This document shows, piece by piece, positions 19,818 through 29,352 of a stretch of DNA of 34,166 bases; the stretch's first letter is position 1; each line of letters begins with the position of its first letter. The notes beneath the pieces are model-generated. The model worked only from the letters and a program-made list of their open reading frames with translations, searched no databases and was not told the origin of the DNA. The position numbers were made by a program, and so were the translations under genes. Origin of the DNA: Bacteroidota bacterium (GTDB lineage Bacteria; Bacteroidota; Bacteroidia; JABEUT01); NCBI GenBank assembly GCA_013289165.1, contig JABDAL010000018.1, positions 1 to 34,166 of the forward strand, in the 5' to 3' direction.

Positions 19818-19832
19818 TTACAAGGCTTGTAA
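19818..19832. promoter_or_regulatory. 15-bp palindrome upstream of degP/htrA
   Basis: TTACAAG-G-CTTGTAA, flanked by GATAC (19807-19811) and GTATC (19841-19845). Confidence 0.35.
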
Positions 19833-19870
19833 CGATATTTGTATCCGAAACTAATAATCTATTTAAGTAT

Positions 19871-21352
19871 ATGAAAACAGTCAGAAAATTCTTAGCAGTA
19901 TTTACCATCGCCCTTATGGGAGCAGGTGTAGCACTAACTATTGACCACTATTATTTACAGCAGGCTTATAATTATGGATCAGAAGCATCAATAAGGAATC
20001 CCGCCCCGGTGAAATTAGCAGGATTGAAAACCATGCTGCCTGAAAACAACATAGACTTTGTAACGGCAGCACAAAAGGGTGTTCCTGCTGTGGTATATAT
20101 TGAATCGAAAGTGAGAATGGAAGGTGAAAGAACGTATAATTCTATCTGGGATTATTTTTACGGACAATCCCATCCTAATATTGTGGAAGGTGAAGTGAGC
20201 GGCTCCGGTGTTATTGTTTCTGCCGACGGGTACATTGTTACCAATAACCACGTGGTGGATGAAGCGGGTAAAATAAGAGTTACGTTAAGCAATAAGAAAA
20301 TGTATACAGCAAAGGTGATTGGAAAGGACCCCGAAACAGACCTGGCTCTGCTTAAAATAGATGCAAGCAATCTTCCTTATATAGAATATGGAAACTCGGA
20401 TGACTTGCAAATCGGGCAATGGGTATTGGCTGTAGGAAATCCTTATAACCTTACCTCAACGGTAACGGCAGGTATTGTAAGTGCCAAAGGCAGAAACATT
20501 GATATACTGCCCCGTGAAGTAGCCTCGCACAAGATATATCCTATTGAATCATATATACAAACCGATGCGGCCGTTAATCCTGGTAATAGTGGAGGAGCCT
20601 TGTTGAATACAAATGGCCAATTGGTGGGTATTAACTCTGCCATTGCATCTACCACCGGTTCCTATACGGGTTATTCATTTGCCATACCTGTGAATTTGGT
20701 GAAGAAGGTTGTCGCTGATTTGCTTCAATATGGTAATGTGCAACGGGCTTTTATAGGTGTAAGTATTAAGGATGTAAATGAAGAAATAGCTAAAACAGCA
20801 GGACTTAACAACATCAGCGGGGCTTATGTTGATTCCCTTACCCCTGAGGGTGCTGCAAGAGTTGCCGGAATTAAACAAGGTGATATTATTTTGAAAGTGG
20901 GCGGACAGGATGTAAATGATGTATCGAGCCTGGAAGAACTGGTAGGCAGGTACAGGCCCGGTGACAAAGTGGATGTTACTGTAATGCGCAATGGAAGCGA
21001 GGTGGTTATTCCTGTTACTATGCGCAACCTGGATGGTACTACCTCGGTTGTTATGCCTGATAAAACTCCCGACATGGTTTCCATATCCCAAATTGGAGCT
21101 GCTCTTTCACCCGTATCTGATGATGAAAAGCAACATCTGAATATAAAAGGCGGAGCGAAAGTGGCACAGCTAAATGAAGGAACGTTGAAACAGGTGGGGG
21201 TGAGAAGAGGATTTATTATAACCTCTATAGACCATCATAAAATTAGCTCCCCCGAAGAAGTTAAAGATATCCTTAACCAAACTTCCGGTGGTGTGTTGGT
21301 TGAAGGAGTCTATCCTAATGGAATGAGGGCTTATTATGCCTTCGGGATATAA
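19871..21352 (+). CDS. degP: DegP/HtrA-family serine protease with two PDZ domains
   Basis: Probable start MKTVRKFLAVFTIALMGAGVALT at 19871 (the track start at 19799 is a TTG). GSGVIVSADGYIVTNNHVVDEA, DPETDLALLKID, TDAAVNPGNSGGALLN catalytic motifs; two C-terminal PDZ-like regions. Confidence 0.92.
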   Translation: MKTVRKFLAVFTIALMGAGVALTIDHYYLQQAYNYGSEASIRNPAPVKLAGLKTMLPENNIDFVTAAQKGVPAVVYIESKVRMEGERTYNSIWDYFYGQSHPNIVEGEVSGSGVIVSADGYIVTNNHVVDEAGKIRVTLSNKKMYTAKVIGKDPETDLALLKIDASNLPYIEYGNSDDLQIGQWVLAVGNPYNLTSTVTAGIVSAKGRNIDILPREVASHKIYPIESYIQTDAAVNPGNSGGALLNTNGQLVGINSAIASTTGSYTGYSFAIPVNLVKKVVADLLQYGNVQRAFIGVSIKDVNEEIAKTAGLNNISGAYVDSLTPEGAARVAGIKQGDIILKVGGQDVNDVSSLEELVGRYRPGDKVDVTVMRNGSEVVIPVTMRNLDGTTSVVMPDKTPDMVSISQIGAALSPVSDDEKQHLNIKGGAKVAQLNEGTLKQVGVRRGFIITSIDHHKISSPEEVKDILNQTSGGVLVEGVYPNGMRAYYAFGI

Positions 21353-21385
21353 GATTGTTTTCTTTTTTGTGTTTTGTGTAGCCTT

Positions 21386-21433
21386 AACCTTTTCCCTTTC
21401 CTTATTTTAAGGGGAGGGATAAAAGGGGAGGTT
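21386..21433. repeat. Intergenic CT/AG-rich inverted repeat between degP and sigA
   Basis: AACCTTTTCCCTTTCCTTattttAAGGGGAGGGATAAAAGGGGAGGTT forms an imperfect hairpin. Confidence 0.5.
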
Positions 21434-21516
21434 GAGAAGCCAAATGCTTTCTTTTGATAAACAGTGTTTTAAGGTACAGGGGTTAAATTTTGGATGGAAA
21501 CCGGATTTTTTTTTCT

Positions 21517-21524
21517 TATATTTG
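21517..21524 (+). promoter_or_regulatory. Probable -7 promoter element of sigA
   Basis: TATATTTG (TAnnTTTG) 48 bp upstream of the ATG; a TTG at 21490-21492 is 24 bp upstream (slightly long spacing). Confidence 0.5.
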
Positions 21525-21571
21525 CAAAAAATCTATACATCCCCACTACCACACAACTCCAAAAAATATAG

Positions 21572-22438
21572 ATGAGACAGCTAAAAATCACTAAATCAAT
21601 TACTAACAGGGAGAGTGCTTCGTTAGACAAATATTTACAAGAAATTGGTCGCGAAGAACTTATCACTGCTGAAGAAGAAGTAACATTAGCAAAAAAGATC
21701 CAGGAAGGCGACGAATTATCCCTTGAAAAACTTACCAGGGCAAACCTGCGTTTTGTAGTTTCTGTTGCTAAACAGTATCAAAACCAGGGTCTTAGCTTAC
21801 CCGATTTAATCAATGAAGGCAACCTCGGGCTAATTAAAGCTGCCAAGCGTTTTGACCCAACCCGGGGGTTCAAATTCATCTCTTATGCTGTGTGGTGGAT
21901 TCGCCAATCTATTTTACAGGCTTTGGCGGAGCAGTCTCGTATTGTGCGCTTACCACTTAACCAGGTAGGTTCATTAAATAAACTGAACAAGACTTTTTCT
22001 CGCCTTGAGCAGCAATTTGAGCGTGAACCGCTTCCGGAGGAACTTTCAGAGATATTGGAGCTTCCTATGGATAAGATAAAAGATACTATGCAACTTTCCG
22101 GCAAGCACGTATCCGTGGATGCGCCTTTTGCTAATGGAGACGATAATAACAGCCTGCTTGATGTACTGGTGAACCATGATTCACCTCGCGCTGACAGTAT
22201 GCTGATAAAAGAATCATTAAAAAGAGAAATTGAACGTTCCCTTTCTACCCTTAATGAAAAAGAAAAAGAAGTAGTAAAACTTTTCTTCGGGCTGGATGTA
22301 CCACATCCGCTTACCCTGGAAGAAATTGGAGCCAAGTTTGCACTCACCCGCGAAAGGGTTAGGCAAATTAAGGAAAAAGCTATCCGCAGGCTCCGCCATA
22401 CTTCCCGCAGCAAATTGTTAAAGGCCTATTTGGGATAA
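21572..22438 (+). CDS. rpoD: RNA polymerase primary sigma factor (RpoD/SigA)
   Basis: 288 aa; [76 protein letters not shown], region 4 [28 protein letters not shown]. Confidence 0.96.
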   Translation: MRQLKITKSITNRESASLDKYLQEIGREELITAEEEVTLAKKIQEGDELSLEKLTRANLRFVVSVAKQYQNQGLSLPDLINEGNLGLIKAAKRFDPTRGFKFISYAVWWIRQSILQALAEQSRIVRLPLNQVGSLNKLNKTFSRLEQQFEREPLPEELSEILELPMDKIKDTMQLSGKHVSVDAPFANGDDNNSLLDVLVNHDSPRADSMLIKESLKREIERSLSTLNEKEKEVVKLFFGLDVPHPLTLEEIGAKFALTRERVRQIKEKAIRRLRHTSRSKLLKAYLG

Positions 22439-22478
22439 TCCCCCGTATTAAAGTACTAAAGGGATTGTCATGTGTTGA

Positions 22479-22510
22479 AACCCCGGCTTAGTCCGCCGGG
22501 GTTGTTTTTA
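22479..22510 (+). terminator. Intrinsic terminator of sigA
   Basis: AACCCCGGCttagtccGCCGGGGTTgttttta: perfect 9-bp stem then a T-rich run. Confidence 0.85.
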
Positions 22511-22512
22511 TA

Positions 22513-25269
22513 TTATCTCACCAAGGCCACATTTCCCTTGCGTTCAATTTGGGAGCCGTCTCTCAGCGTTGCCTTTAAAAACCATACGTAAGTTCCCATA
22601 TTTAGAGGCAATCCTTTATAGTTACCATCCCAGCCATCATTTACGTTGGTAGATGAAAAAACCGTATTGCCCCAGCGGTCAAATACTTCAAAGGTCATGT
22701 CGGTAATACAGTCCCCTCTTACATAGAAAAAGTCGTTATGGCCGTCTCCATTGGGAGAAAAAGCATCAGGAATAAATACATCTCCGCAAATTACGTCTAC
22801 AGTTATAGTTGCTATTGTAGTGCACCCATTTTTATCCGTAATATTTACTGTATAAGTAATAGTGTTAAGGGGGCTGATATTTATTGTGGCACTGCTTCCC
22901 TGGTTATTAGTCCAATTGTAGGTATAAGGTGCTGTTCCTCCCGATGCTGATGCAGTAAGGGTACCGGTTGCTCCTGCGAGTATGGTCCCGCTCGAAGATA
23001 TCGAAGCATTGAGGATTTCGGGCTGGGTGATAGTAACGGTATCAACTGCTGCACATCCATAAACATCAGTTACCATAAATGTATAGGTTCCGGGAGCCAG
23101 GTTAGTAATAGTATCGCCGGAACTATTAGTGGGGTACCATGCATAGGTATAGGGTGGTGTCCCTCTTGATGCTATGGCTTTAGCTGTTCCATTTTTTTCA
23201 TCAAAGCAGCTTACCTCCTTTACATCTGTAGAGGGTATGGCAACACTGGGATTGGAGCTGGGGAGAATACTAATTGTGTCGCTTATGATAGTGGAACAAT
23301 TTACCATGGCAGTAACCGTATAAGTTCCTGCACAAAGGTTATAAACAAACTCGCCCACATTACCATTACTCCATGAAATTTGTTCCGGCTCGCAGCCCGA
23401 TAAGGACACATGTGCCGTACCATTGCAGCCTGAACAGGCGGGAGTAGACGATTTGGTTAGAGATGGTAAAAATGAAGGTATGGAATAGGATGCTACAAAT
23501 CCATAGCCGCAGGCATAAAGAATTCCGGCAGGTAAAACATGAAGGTCGTAAACAGTATCAGAAGACGAAGGTAGATTCAACACATTGACAATATTAAAGC
23601 TACTGTCCAATACGTCAATGGTACTTCCGTTTCCAATATAAATATTTTCGCAGTAGTCGGCGTCAATTCCTCCGCAAGTAATTAACTCCTCGTTGAATGA
23701 CCCTCTTACATCAGGATTAATCCATTTAGATGATAATAGTGTACCGCTATTCTTATCATAGCTTGACATAAGCCTTCCATCCCATATATATACAGTATTC
23801 GCTGTGGAAACAATCCCATTTATTCCATTAGCTGCTATTTCACCGTTAGTTTCCAAAGGAATATCATTTACATAGCTATTACTTTGCAATTCTACAAAAG
23901 CATGTGTATCATAATTCATATACGCGGGTGGAACAACCGATGGTAAAGGGCATTGCATTAGTACATTGTCAAAATCACTGCTAAAATCATTTGCAACAGA
24001 TGTTGCCATATAACAATAAGGCCCTTGTCTGTCAGCTGTAAGAACAGCTATGTCATGTTTTCCGTCAATTGCCCCGAGCACATTAATAGTATTAATTCCT
24101 GATAAGGAAGTATCTGTCGTTGCAACCTGGCAAACATCCACTCTTCCACCACCTCCAATAATTATTTGGTGTGTGCAGTAATTTAAATCTATCCTCCAAA
24201 ATTCAGACATTGTGGGCCCCGCCTGCACACTATTTACAATCTTCCCCAACGTATTGACTTTTATGATTTCAGCCCCCCCTGCGCCATCGTTTACTCCTTC
24301 AGCAACGTAACTTGTTCCGGTAGTTTTATCTGTTACAAAATCACCGTAATAATAATTCCCCAATGTGTCGGGGAAAGCAACGTTATAAATCCATTGCAAA
24401 TTGCCGGAGCTATTAATTTTTGCCAACTGGTAAGGGCCATATCCACCATACATATAAACATTTCCGATGTTATCATAACATATATCGTAAAGGCCATCGT
24501 ATTTGGTGAATGCGGGATTGGTAATCCAAAGTGATGAAGAAGTTGCAGTTTTTAGAGATAATCCTATTTCTTTATTCGACTCATCAATGTTCATGGGAAT
24601 GCTTTCCTCATCTTGTTTCAATAGAATGAAATCTCCTATGTCATTTCGAATAGTAACGTTTACAGAAGTTCTTTTACCGGAGGCAACCATACCTTCATAA
24701 ATAAGCTGAACATTACCGGTATCTGCCCCAGGATGAGAATAAATCGTACAGAGTAAACTACTTGCATTAGCTGGAAAAGAATATTCCAAATCTATTCCGG
24801 GATGAAGGTTTCGGCAGAGTATTCTTTTAAAAGCATGGGCAATTGTTGTATGTATTGTATCCTTTGAATGCGAATAATAGAAGCTCACTTCATCTTCAGG
24901 GATGAATTGTACAAATGGATTTGTGCCTTTCCAGTTAAATTTTGCAAGATGATTAATTTTTGTTACGATTGCCTCATCCGGGTCCCTATCTTTTTTCCCG
25001 CTTTCCCTGTGAGATTTTTTTATTTCATCATAACTATATAGAATCCCTTTATTGGTAAAATAAATATCTACTCCTCCCAACGTGGTTTTGTAAGAAATTT
25101 TCTCTCCGGCCGGAGCTTTCTCATCAAACTGGCCCTCTCCGTTTTCAATAAAAACTCTTTGTTGCAGCGGATTCTCTATTCTCCAGTTTAGTTTAGGGCT
25201 TACTGTATGTTGGCCGTATAAACAACAAGGCAATAGTAAAATAGGCAAGCAGTAAAAACCGAGTTTCAT
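22513..25269 (-). CDS. T9SS type B (gliding motility-associated C-terminal) sorting-domain protein with SprB-like repeats
   Basis: 918 aa; signal peptide; repeat VSCFDEKNGTAKAIASRGTPPYTYAWYP...ITNLAPGTYTFMVTDVYGC; C-terminal VFIPDAFSPNGDGHNDFFYVRG...FDRWGNTVFSS...DGWDGNYKG...GTYVWFLKATL. Confidence 0.92.
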   Translation of the reverse strand: MKLGFYCLPILLLPCCLYGQHTVSPKLNWRIENPLQQRVFIENGEGQFDEKAPAGEKISYKTTLGGVDIYFTNKGILYSYDEIKKSHRESGKKDRDPDEAIVTKINHLAKFNWKGTNPFVQFIPEDEVSFYYSHSKDTIHTTIAHAFKRILCRNLHPGIDLEYSFPANASSLLCTIYSHPGADTGNVQLIYEGMVASGKRTSVNVTIRNDIGDFILLKQDEESIPMNIDESNKEIGLSLKTATSSSLWITNPAFTKYDGLYDICYDNIGNVYMYGGYGPYQLAKINSSGNLQWIYNVAFPDTLGNYYYGDFVTDKTTGTSYVAEGVNDGAGGAEIIKVNTLGKIVNSVQAGPTMSEFWRIDLNYCTHQIIIGGGGRVDVCQVATTDTSLSGINTINVLGAIDGKHDIAVLTADRQGPYCYMATSVANDFSSDFDNVLMQCPLPSVVPPAYMNYDTHAFVELQSNSYVNDIPLETNGEIAANGINGIVSTANTVYIWDGRLMSSYDKNSGTLLSSKWINPDVRGSFNEELITCGGIDADYCENIYIGNGSTIDVLDSSFNIVNVLNLPSSSDTVYDLHVLPAGILYACGYGFVASYSIPSFLPSLTKSSTPACSGCNGTAHVSLSGCEPEQISWSNGNVGEFVYNLCAGTYTVTAMVNCSTIISDTISILPSSNPSVAIPSTDVKEVSCFDEKNGTAKAIASRGTPPYTYAWYPTNSSGDTITNLAPGTYTFMVTDVYGCAAVDTVTITQPEILNASISSSGTILAGATGTLTASASGGTAPYTYNWTNNQGSSATINISPLNTITYTVNITDKNGCTTIATITVDVICGDVFIPDAFSPNGDGHNDFFYVRGDCITDMTFEVFDRWGNTVFSSTNVNDGWDGNYKGLPLNMGTYVWFLKATLRDGSQIERKGNVALVR

Positions 25270-25318
25270 TATCTTAATTGAATCTATATTCCAAACTTAC
25301 GAATTTTTAAGATAATTC

Positions 25319-26101
25319 TTAAATCTCAATAGTCCCTTTTAAATAGGTTTTAGCCTGTCCGCTAATCAGTACTCTGTTACCTGAGTAAGAGCATTGTAGG
25401 TAGCCCCGGCGTGGTGAAAGCTGGATAGCGCTGAGGTCGGTTTTTCCTAACCTGTTTGCCCAATAGGGTGTAAGAAGTGTATGGGCAGAGCCGGTTACAG
25501 GGTCCTCATCAATGCCACTACCGGGGGCAAAAAAGCGGGACACAAAATCAGAATTTTTACCTTTTGCAGTTACAATCACTCCCCGTATCCGTTCTTTTTT
25601 TAGTATCGCATGGTTGGGGATAATTCCTATGATATCATCCTCATTCTCATAAACGAGCATATAATCCGTTTTTCCTTTCCATTCTTCTATCGGAAGCTTA
25701 TTAAAGGCACTTCTCATTTCCGTGGTCAGGGTATGTGGATTCACAATATCGGCAGGGAAATCGAGTGTAAGTATATTTCCGGTTTTGGTTACAAGCAACG
25801 GCCCGCTTAAGGAATCAAAAGTGATTACGTTGCCACTAAAACCCTCTTGCTCAAAAATTATATGAGCAGTGGCTAATGTGGCATGCCCGCATAAAGCAAC
25901 TTCCACTACAGGAGTAAACCACCGGATATGAAACCGGTCATTTTCTTTTACATAAAAGGCCGTTTCAGCCAGGTTGTTTTCCATAGCTATGTTTTTGAGC
26001 ATTTCATCACTTAGCCAGGTTTCAAGAGGGCAAACGGCAGCAGGGTTACCTCCAAACAGGTGGTCTGTAAAGGCATCTGCCTGGTATATTTTTATTTTCA
26101 T
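25319..26101 (-). CDS. PhzF family epimerase/isomerase
   Basis: 260 aa; YQADAFTDHLFGGNPAAVCPLETWL, ALCGHATLATAHIIFE, DEDPVTGSAHTLLTPYW. Confidence 0.93.
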   Translation of the reverse strand: MKIKIYQADAFTDHLFGGNPAAVCPLETWLSDEMLKNIAMENNLAETAFYVKENDRFHIRWFTPVVEVALCGHATLATAHIIFEQEGFSGNVITFDSLSGPLLVTKTGNILTLDFPADIVNPHTLTTEMRSAFNKLPIEEWKGKTDYMLVYENEDDIIGIIPNHAILKKERIRGVIVTAKGKNSDFVSRFFAPGSGIDEDPVTGSAHTLLTPYWANRLGKTDLSAIQLSPRRGYLQCSYSGNRVLISGQAKTYLKGTIEI

Positions 26102-27783
26102 AATTGGTTTTGTTTTTTTAGGTAAAGATTTCGGTACAATTTAGTATTTTGACTATCTCCCATCAGCTGGTAATATTGGTATAATACTTTATAGGGTTTT
26201 ATAAATCCGGAATCTATAGCAAGAGATTTTTTCCATAGCGCTACCCCGTCTCTCTCATTGCTGTCTCCCTGGAAAACAACTAATCCCAGGTTAAATACAG
26301 CAACGTTGTTATTAGGGTGAAAATAGAGTTCCTTTCTCAGTTCCTTTTCTGCATCAGGGTAATCGTTCAAGTGTATATATTCTCCGGCAATGTTACTATG
26401 TGCATTTTCAACCGTAGAATCTCTTTTCAATGCTTCGCGGTAAGCTTCAATAGCATGCTGATAATCCCCAATTTGTTCGTAATGCTGGGCAAGATACATA
26501 CAGGGAAGTACTGCTTTGGGTGAAGTTTCTACTGCACTCTTATCAAAACTAAAACGATCATGGAAAATAGGTAGCCGCGAGGCTGAAACAGAATAAAACT
26601 CTACAACAGTTATAAGAAGTAAAACCAACCCTGCCTTTGAGTTGACGGGGAGTATCCCGGCATTTTTCACCATATCAACTTGTGATAGTATGAGTATAAT
26701 TCCTATCAGGGGAAGATATGCCCGGTGTTCTAATCCACTAAAACCTGAAAAAAATGATGGAATGAGGAAAAGCAAAAACCATAATAATCCAAACATAACA
26801 AGCGCCATCTTTTTTTGTTTGCTAAAGAATAAGAAAGCACCTACAAGTAAAATTGCTGCTAATCCAATGAGATAATTTGTATCGGCAGCAGTGGAGAAAA
26901 CGGAAAGATTAAAAGGCAGGATTGCTTTGCCAGCATACTGTATAAAATAGGGGCTATTCGAAATAAAAGAGTGCAACATACTCTTAGCTGAACTGTGACT
27001 ATTATTTAGTGCAAGGGCATGTTGCCGTATAAGTAGCCAGGGGATTATACAGAGCAGGTAAGCCAGCACCAATTTTTTATAAAGAGGATTGGTGAAGGGT
27101 TCTTTAAATACAGATCGCAGCAAAATGAAAATGGCCGGAATAAATAGTACCGCATTTTCTTTCGTAAATAATGCCAATAGAAAAAACAGAATATGTAGTG
27201 CAAAGGTTCTCCCTTTTTTTGATGCCCTGTATTTAATAAGTGACAAAAGCGATAACAAAATAAAAATGGCTAATAGTGAATCATTGCGCCCGGGTATCCA
27301 GGCTACAGCCTGGTTCAGCAGGGGATGAACGGCAAAAATAAGGGTTAATAAAAGGGAAGGCAGCCGGGCAACCTGCAATTGCAATAGCAACAAGAGCAAT
27401 AAAATGCAGGCAAGTCCATGATAAAATATATTGGCCTTCAAAAAGGGAAGTGGATTGGGGTATGTTCCGGAAGTATTAGATAGATGAGCATCTACCATAA
27501 AAGATAATGTCATTACAGGACGATAATAAGATGCGAGGGTATCCTTTTGGTTGGGTAGTTGAAATACCCCCTGTGTAAAGGCTTTGGGAATATTATTGAA
27601 ATGCTGAAGAAAAGAATAATCTTTAACTATGAGCGTTGAATCATCAAGGTCAAGGAAGTCATTGCTTAATAATGTATGATAAAGAGAAAAGATACTAATA
27701 CAGATAATTAAAATGGCAGCAGGAAGAAACCATTTACTGTGGTTCGTTTCGGGTTGCTTCTTTTTTCTTTCTGTAACCGCCAT
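26098..27783 (-). CDS. Polytopic membrane protein with C-terminal TPR repeats (TMTC/glycosyltransferase-like)
   Basis: 561 aa; multiple TM segments, NDFLDLDD near the N-terminus, AWIPGRNDSLLAIFILLSL, C-terminal TPRs (YQHAIEAYREALKRDSTVENAHSN...). ATGA overlap with the phzF-like gene. Confidence 0.8.
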   Translation of the reverse strand: MAVTERKKKQPETNHSKWFLPAAILIICISIFSLYHTLLSNDFLDLDDSTLIVKDYSFLQHFNNIPKAFTQGVFQLPNQKDTLASYYRPVMTLSFMVDAHLSNTSGTYPNPLPFLKANIFYHGLACILLLLLLLQLQVARLPSLLLTLIFAVHPLLNQAVAWIPGRNDSLLAIFILLSLLSLIKYRASKKGRTFALHILFFLLALFTKENAVLFIPAIFILLRSVFKEPFTNPLYKKLVLAYLLCIIPWLLIRQHALALNNSHSSAKSMLHSFISNSPYFIQYAGKAILPFNLSVFSTAADTNYLIGLAAILLVGAFLFFSKQKKMALVMFGLLWFLLFLIPSFFSGFSGLEHRAYLPLIGIILILSQVDMVKNAGILPVNSKAGLVLLLITVVEFYSVSASRLPIFHDRFSFDKSAVETSPKAVLPCMYLAQHYEQIGDYQHAIEAYREALKRDSTVENAHSNIAGEYIHLNDYPDAEKELRKELYFHPNNNVAVFNLGLVVFQGDSNERDGVALWKKSLAIDSGFIKPYKVLYQYYQLMGDSQNTKLYRNLYLKKQNQL

Positions 27784-27820
27784 ACAGGGCTATAGAAATC
27801 AAAGATACCGTATATTCCTT

Positions 27821-28201
27821 TTAAGGAACTAAATAAAACAGGATAGTCACAATCAAACCGCATAATACTCCGGTAAGAATCATTTTTTGCGCTTTTCTCT
27901 TATCAGCTTTTCTCATCTCCGCTTCTTCCACCGAGCTATATTGCCCCAAATCGGTGAAGTTAAAAATACCTCTCATGCCAAAATTCACACAAAATTTAAA
28001 GTTCCATTGCTCAATACCTATTACCAACGATACAATAGGGAAGAAAACTAAAAACCTCCATAGTTTATCGGCATGAGTAAGTAATAATAAAGCAACAATT
28101 ACTACAGTAAGCACACCTAAAAAAATAGCACTGTTCCTGCGTTTTGCTACTTCTTTCTTGCCAATATTGCAGGTGCCGGGAATATATTCTTCATCTCTCA
28201 T
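27821..28201 (-). CDS. Conserved-looking hypothetical membrane protein
   Basis: 126 aa with three predicted TM segments; complete ORF. Confidence 0.7.
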   Translation of the reverse strand: MRDEEYIPGTCNIGKKEVAKRRNSAIFLGVLTVVIVALLLLTHADKLWRFLVFFPIVSLVIGIEQWNFKFCVNFGMRGIFNFTDLGQYSSVEEAEMRKADKRKAQKMILTGVLCGLIVTILFYLVP

Positions 28202-28233
28202 TGAAAAGTGGTCTAATAGATTAGGCGATAAAG

Positions 28234-29352
28234 TTAAGTTGTTTTCCGGTAATTAAGTATAGCCCATGTATTAAGTACAAGCCCAATTAAGAATACATAA
28301 AGTAATTGCATCATTATGTCATGAAGCCCGCTGCCTTTTATAACCACCATCCGCATTACATCTATAAAATAACTTATCGGGAAAAGATGGGTTACAACTT
28401 TTGCCCAGCCTGGCATACTGTCAATAGGCGTATACAAGCCGCTCATCATGTTAAATATCATCATAAAGAGAAACATCAATGAGTTGGCTTGTTGCTGGGT
28501 TTCTGCGTAGGTGGAAACAAGCAGCCCAAACCCTAATATAGCGAATAAAAATACTAAAAGGAAAAGATAAAGAACGGCTAAATTGCCAAGAGGTACTATA
28601 CCATAACCTATCCAGGCTATAAGCATGCCAAAAGAGAAAACAATCGCGCCCATTACTACAAATGGAATAAGTTTACCCAGGATGAACTGGTACTTTTTAA
28701 TGGGGGTTACGTTAATCTGTTCAATGGTGCCCAGCTCTTTTTCTTTTACAATGTTAAAAGCTGCCGATAAGCCTGCAATACCCGTAATCAGCGATACCAA
28801 AATAGCCGGTACCATAAAAATGTAATAGGTGAGGGAAGGATTATACCAGAAAGATGGAACAACATCAATGGTGGGCTGGGGTTCCGTGCGTTCGGGCTGT
28901 ATCCATTGAAGGCGTATATCGTTATTATAGTCTGTTATAATGTTACTCAGGTAAGCAAATCCTATGCTTGCTTTTACTCCGTTTATGGCATTCACTTCTA
29001 TTGCCATTTTCTGGCTCCCTTCCCGAATTAGGTTACGCTCAAAACCTTCCGGAATTTCCATAACGATATCTGCCTTATCATCTTCAATCAGCTTGGTTGC
29101 TTTGGAATTGAAGTCGGTATAATCAGCCAGTTTGAAATATCCTGAAGATAATATTTTATTAGGCAACTTTGCAGAAATGGATGAATGGTCATGGTCGACA
29201 ATGGCAATATTGATATTTTTAATAGTGTAATTAGCTGCCATTGGCAACAGGATAAGCTGAATAGCGGGTGCTATGAAAAGCCTTCCTATGAATCCCCTAT
29301 CGCGGAATATCTGCCTGAATTCTTTCTGTAATAAAAACCAAAGTGGTCTCAT
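28234..29352 (-). CDS. ABC-2 type transporter permease
   Basis: Likely start MRPLWFLLQKEFRQIFRDRGFIGRLF at 29352, overlapping the upstream stop (TAATG); KEKELGTIEQINVTPIKKYQFILGKLIPF motif. The track start at 29493 is probably too long. Confidence 0.9.
   Translation of the reverse strand: MRPLWFLLQKEFRQIFRDRGFIGRLFIAPAIQLILLPMAANYTIKNINIAIVDHDHSSISAKLPNKILSSGYFKLADYTDFNSKATKLIEDDKADIVMEIPEGFERNLIREGSQKMAIEVNAINGVKASIGFAYLSNIITDYNNDIRLQWIQPERTEPQPTIDVVPSFWYNPSLTYYIFMVPAILVSLITGIAGLSAAFNIVKEKELGTIEQINVTPIKKYQFILGKLIPFVVMGAIVFSFGMLIAWIGYGIVPLGNLAVLYLFLLVFLFAILGFGLLVSTYAETQQQANSLMFLFMMIFNMMSGLYTPIDSMPGWAKVVTHLFPISYFIDVMRMVVIKGSGLHDIMMQLLYVFLIGLVLNTWAILNYRKTT

Noticed and set aside
20675-21091. 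Minus-strand ORFs within htrA
   Set aside because: Antisense shadows of the protease/PDZ coding region.
21883-22413. 176-aa minus-strand ORF
   Set aside because: Antisense to sigA; Ser/Arg-rich shadow translation.
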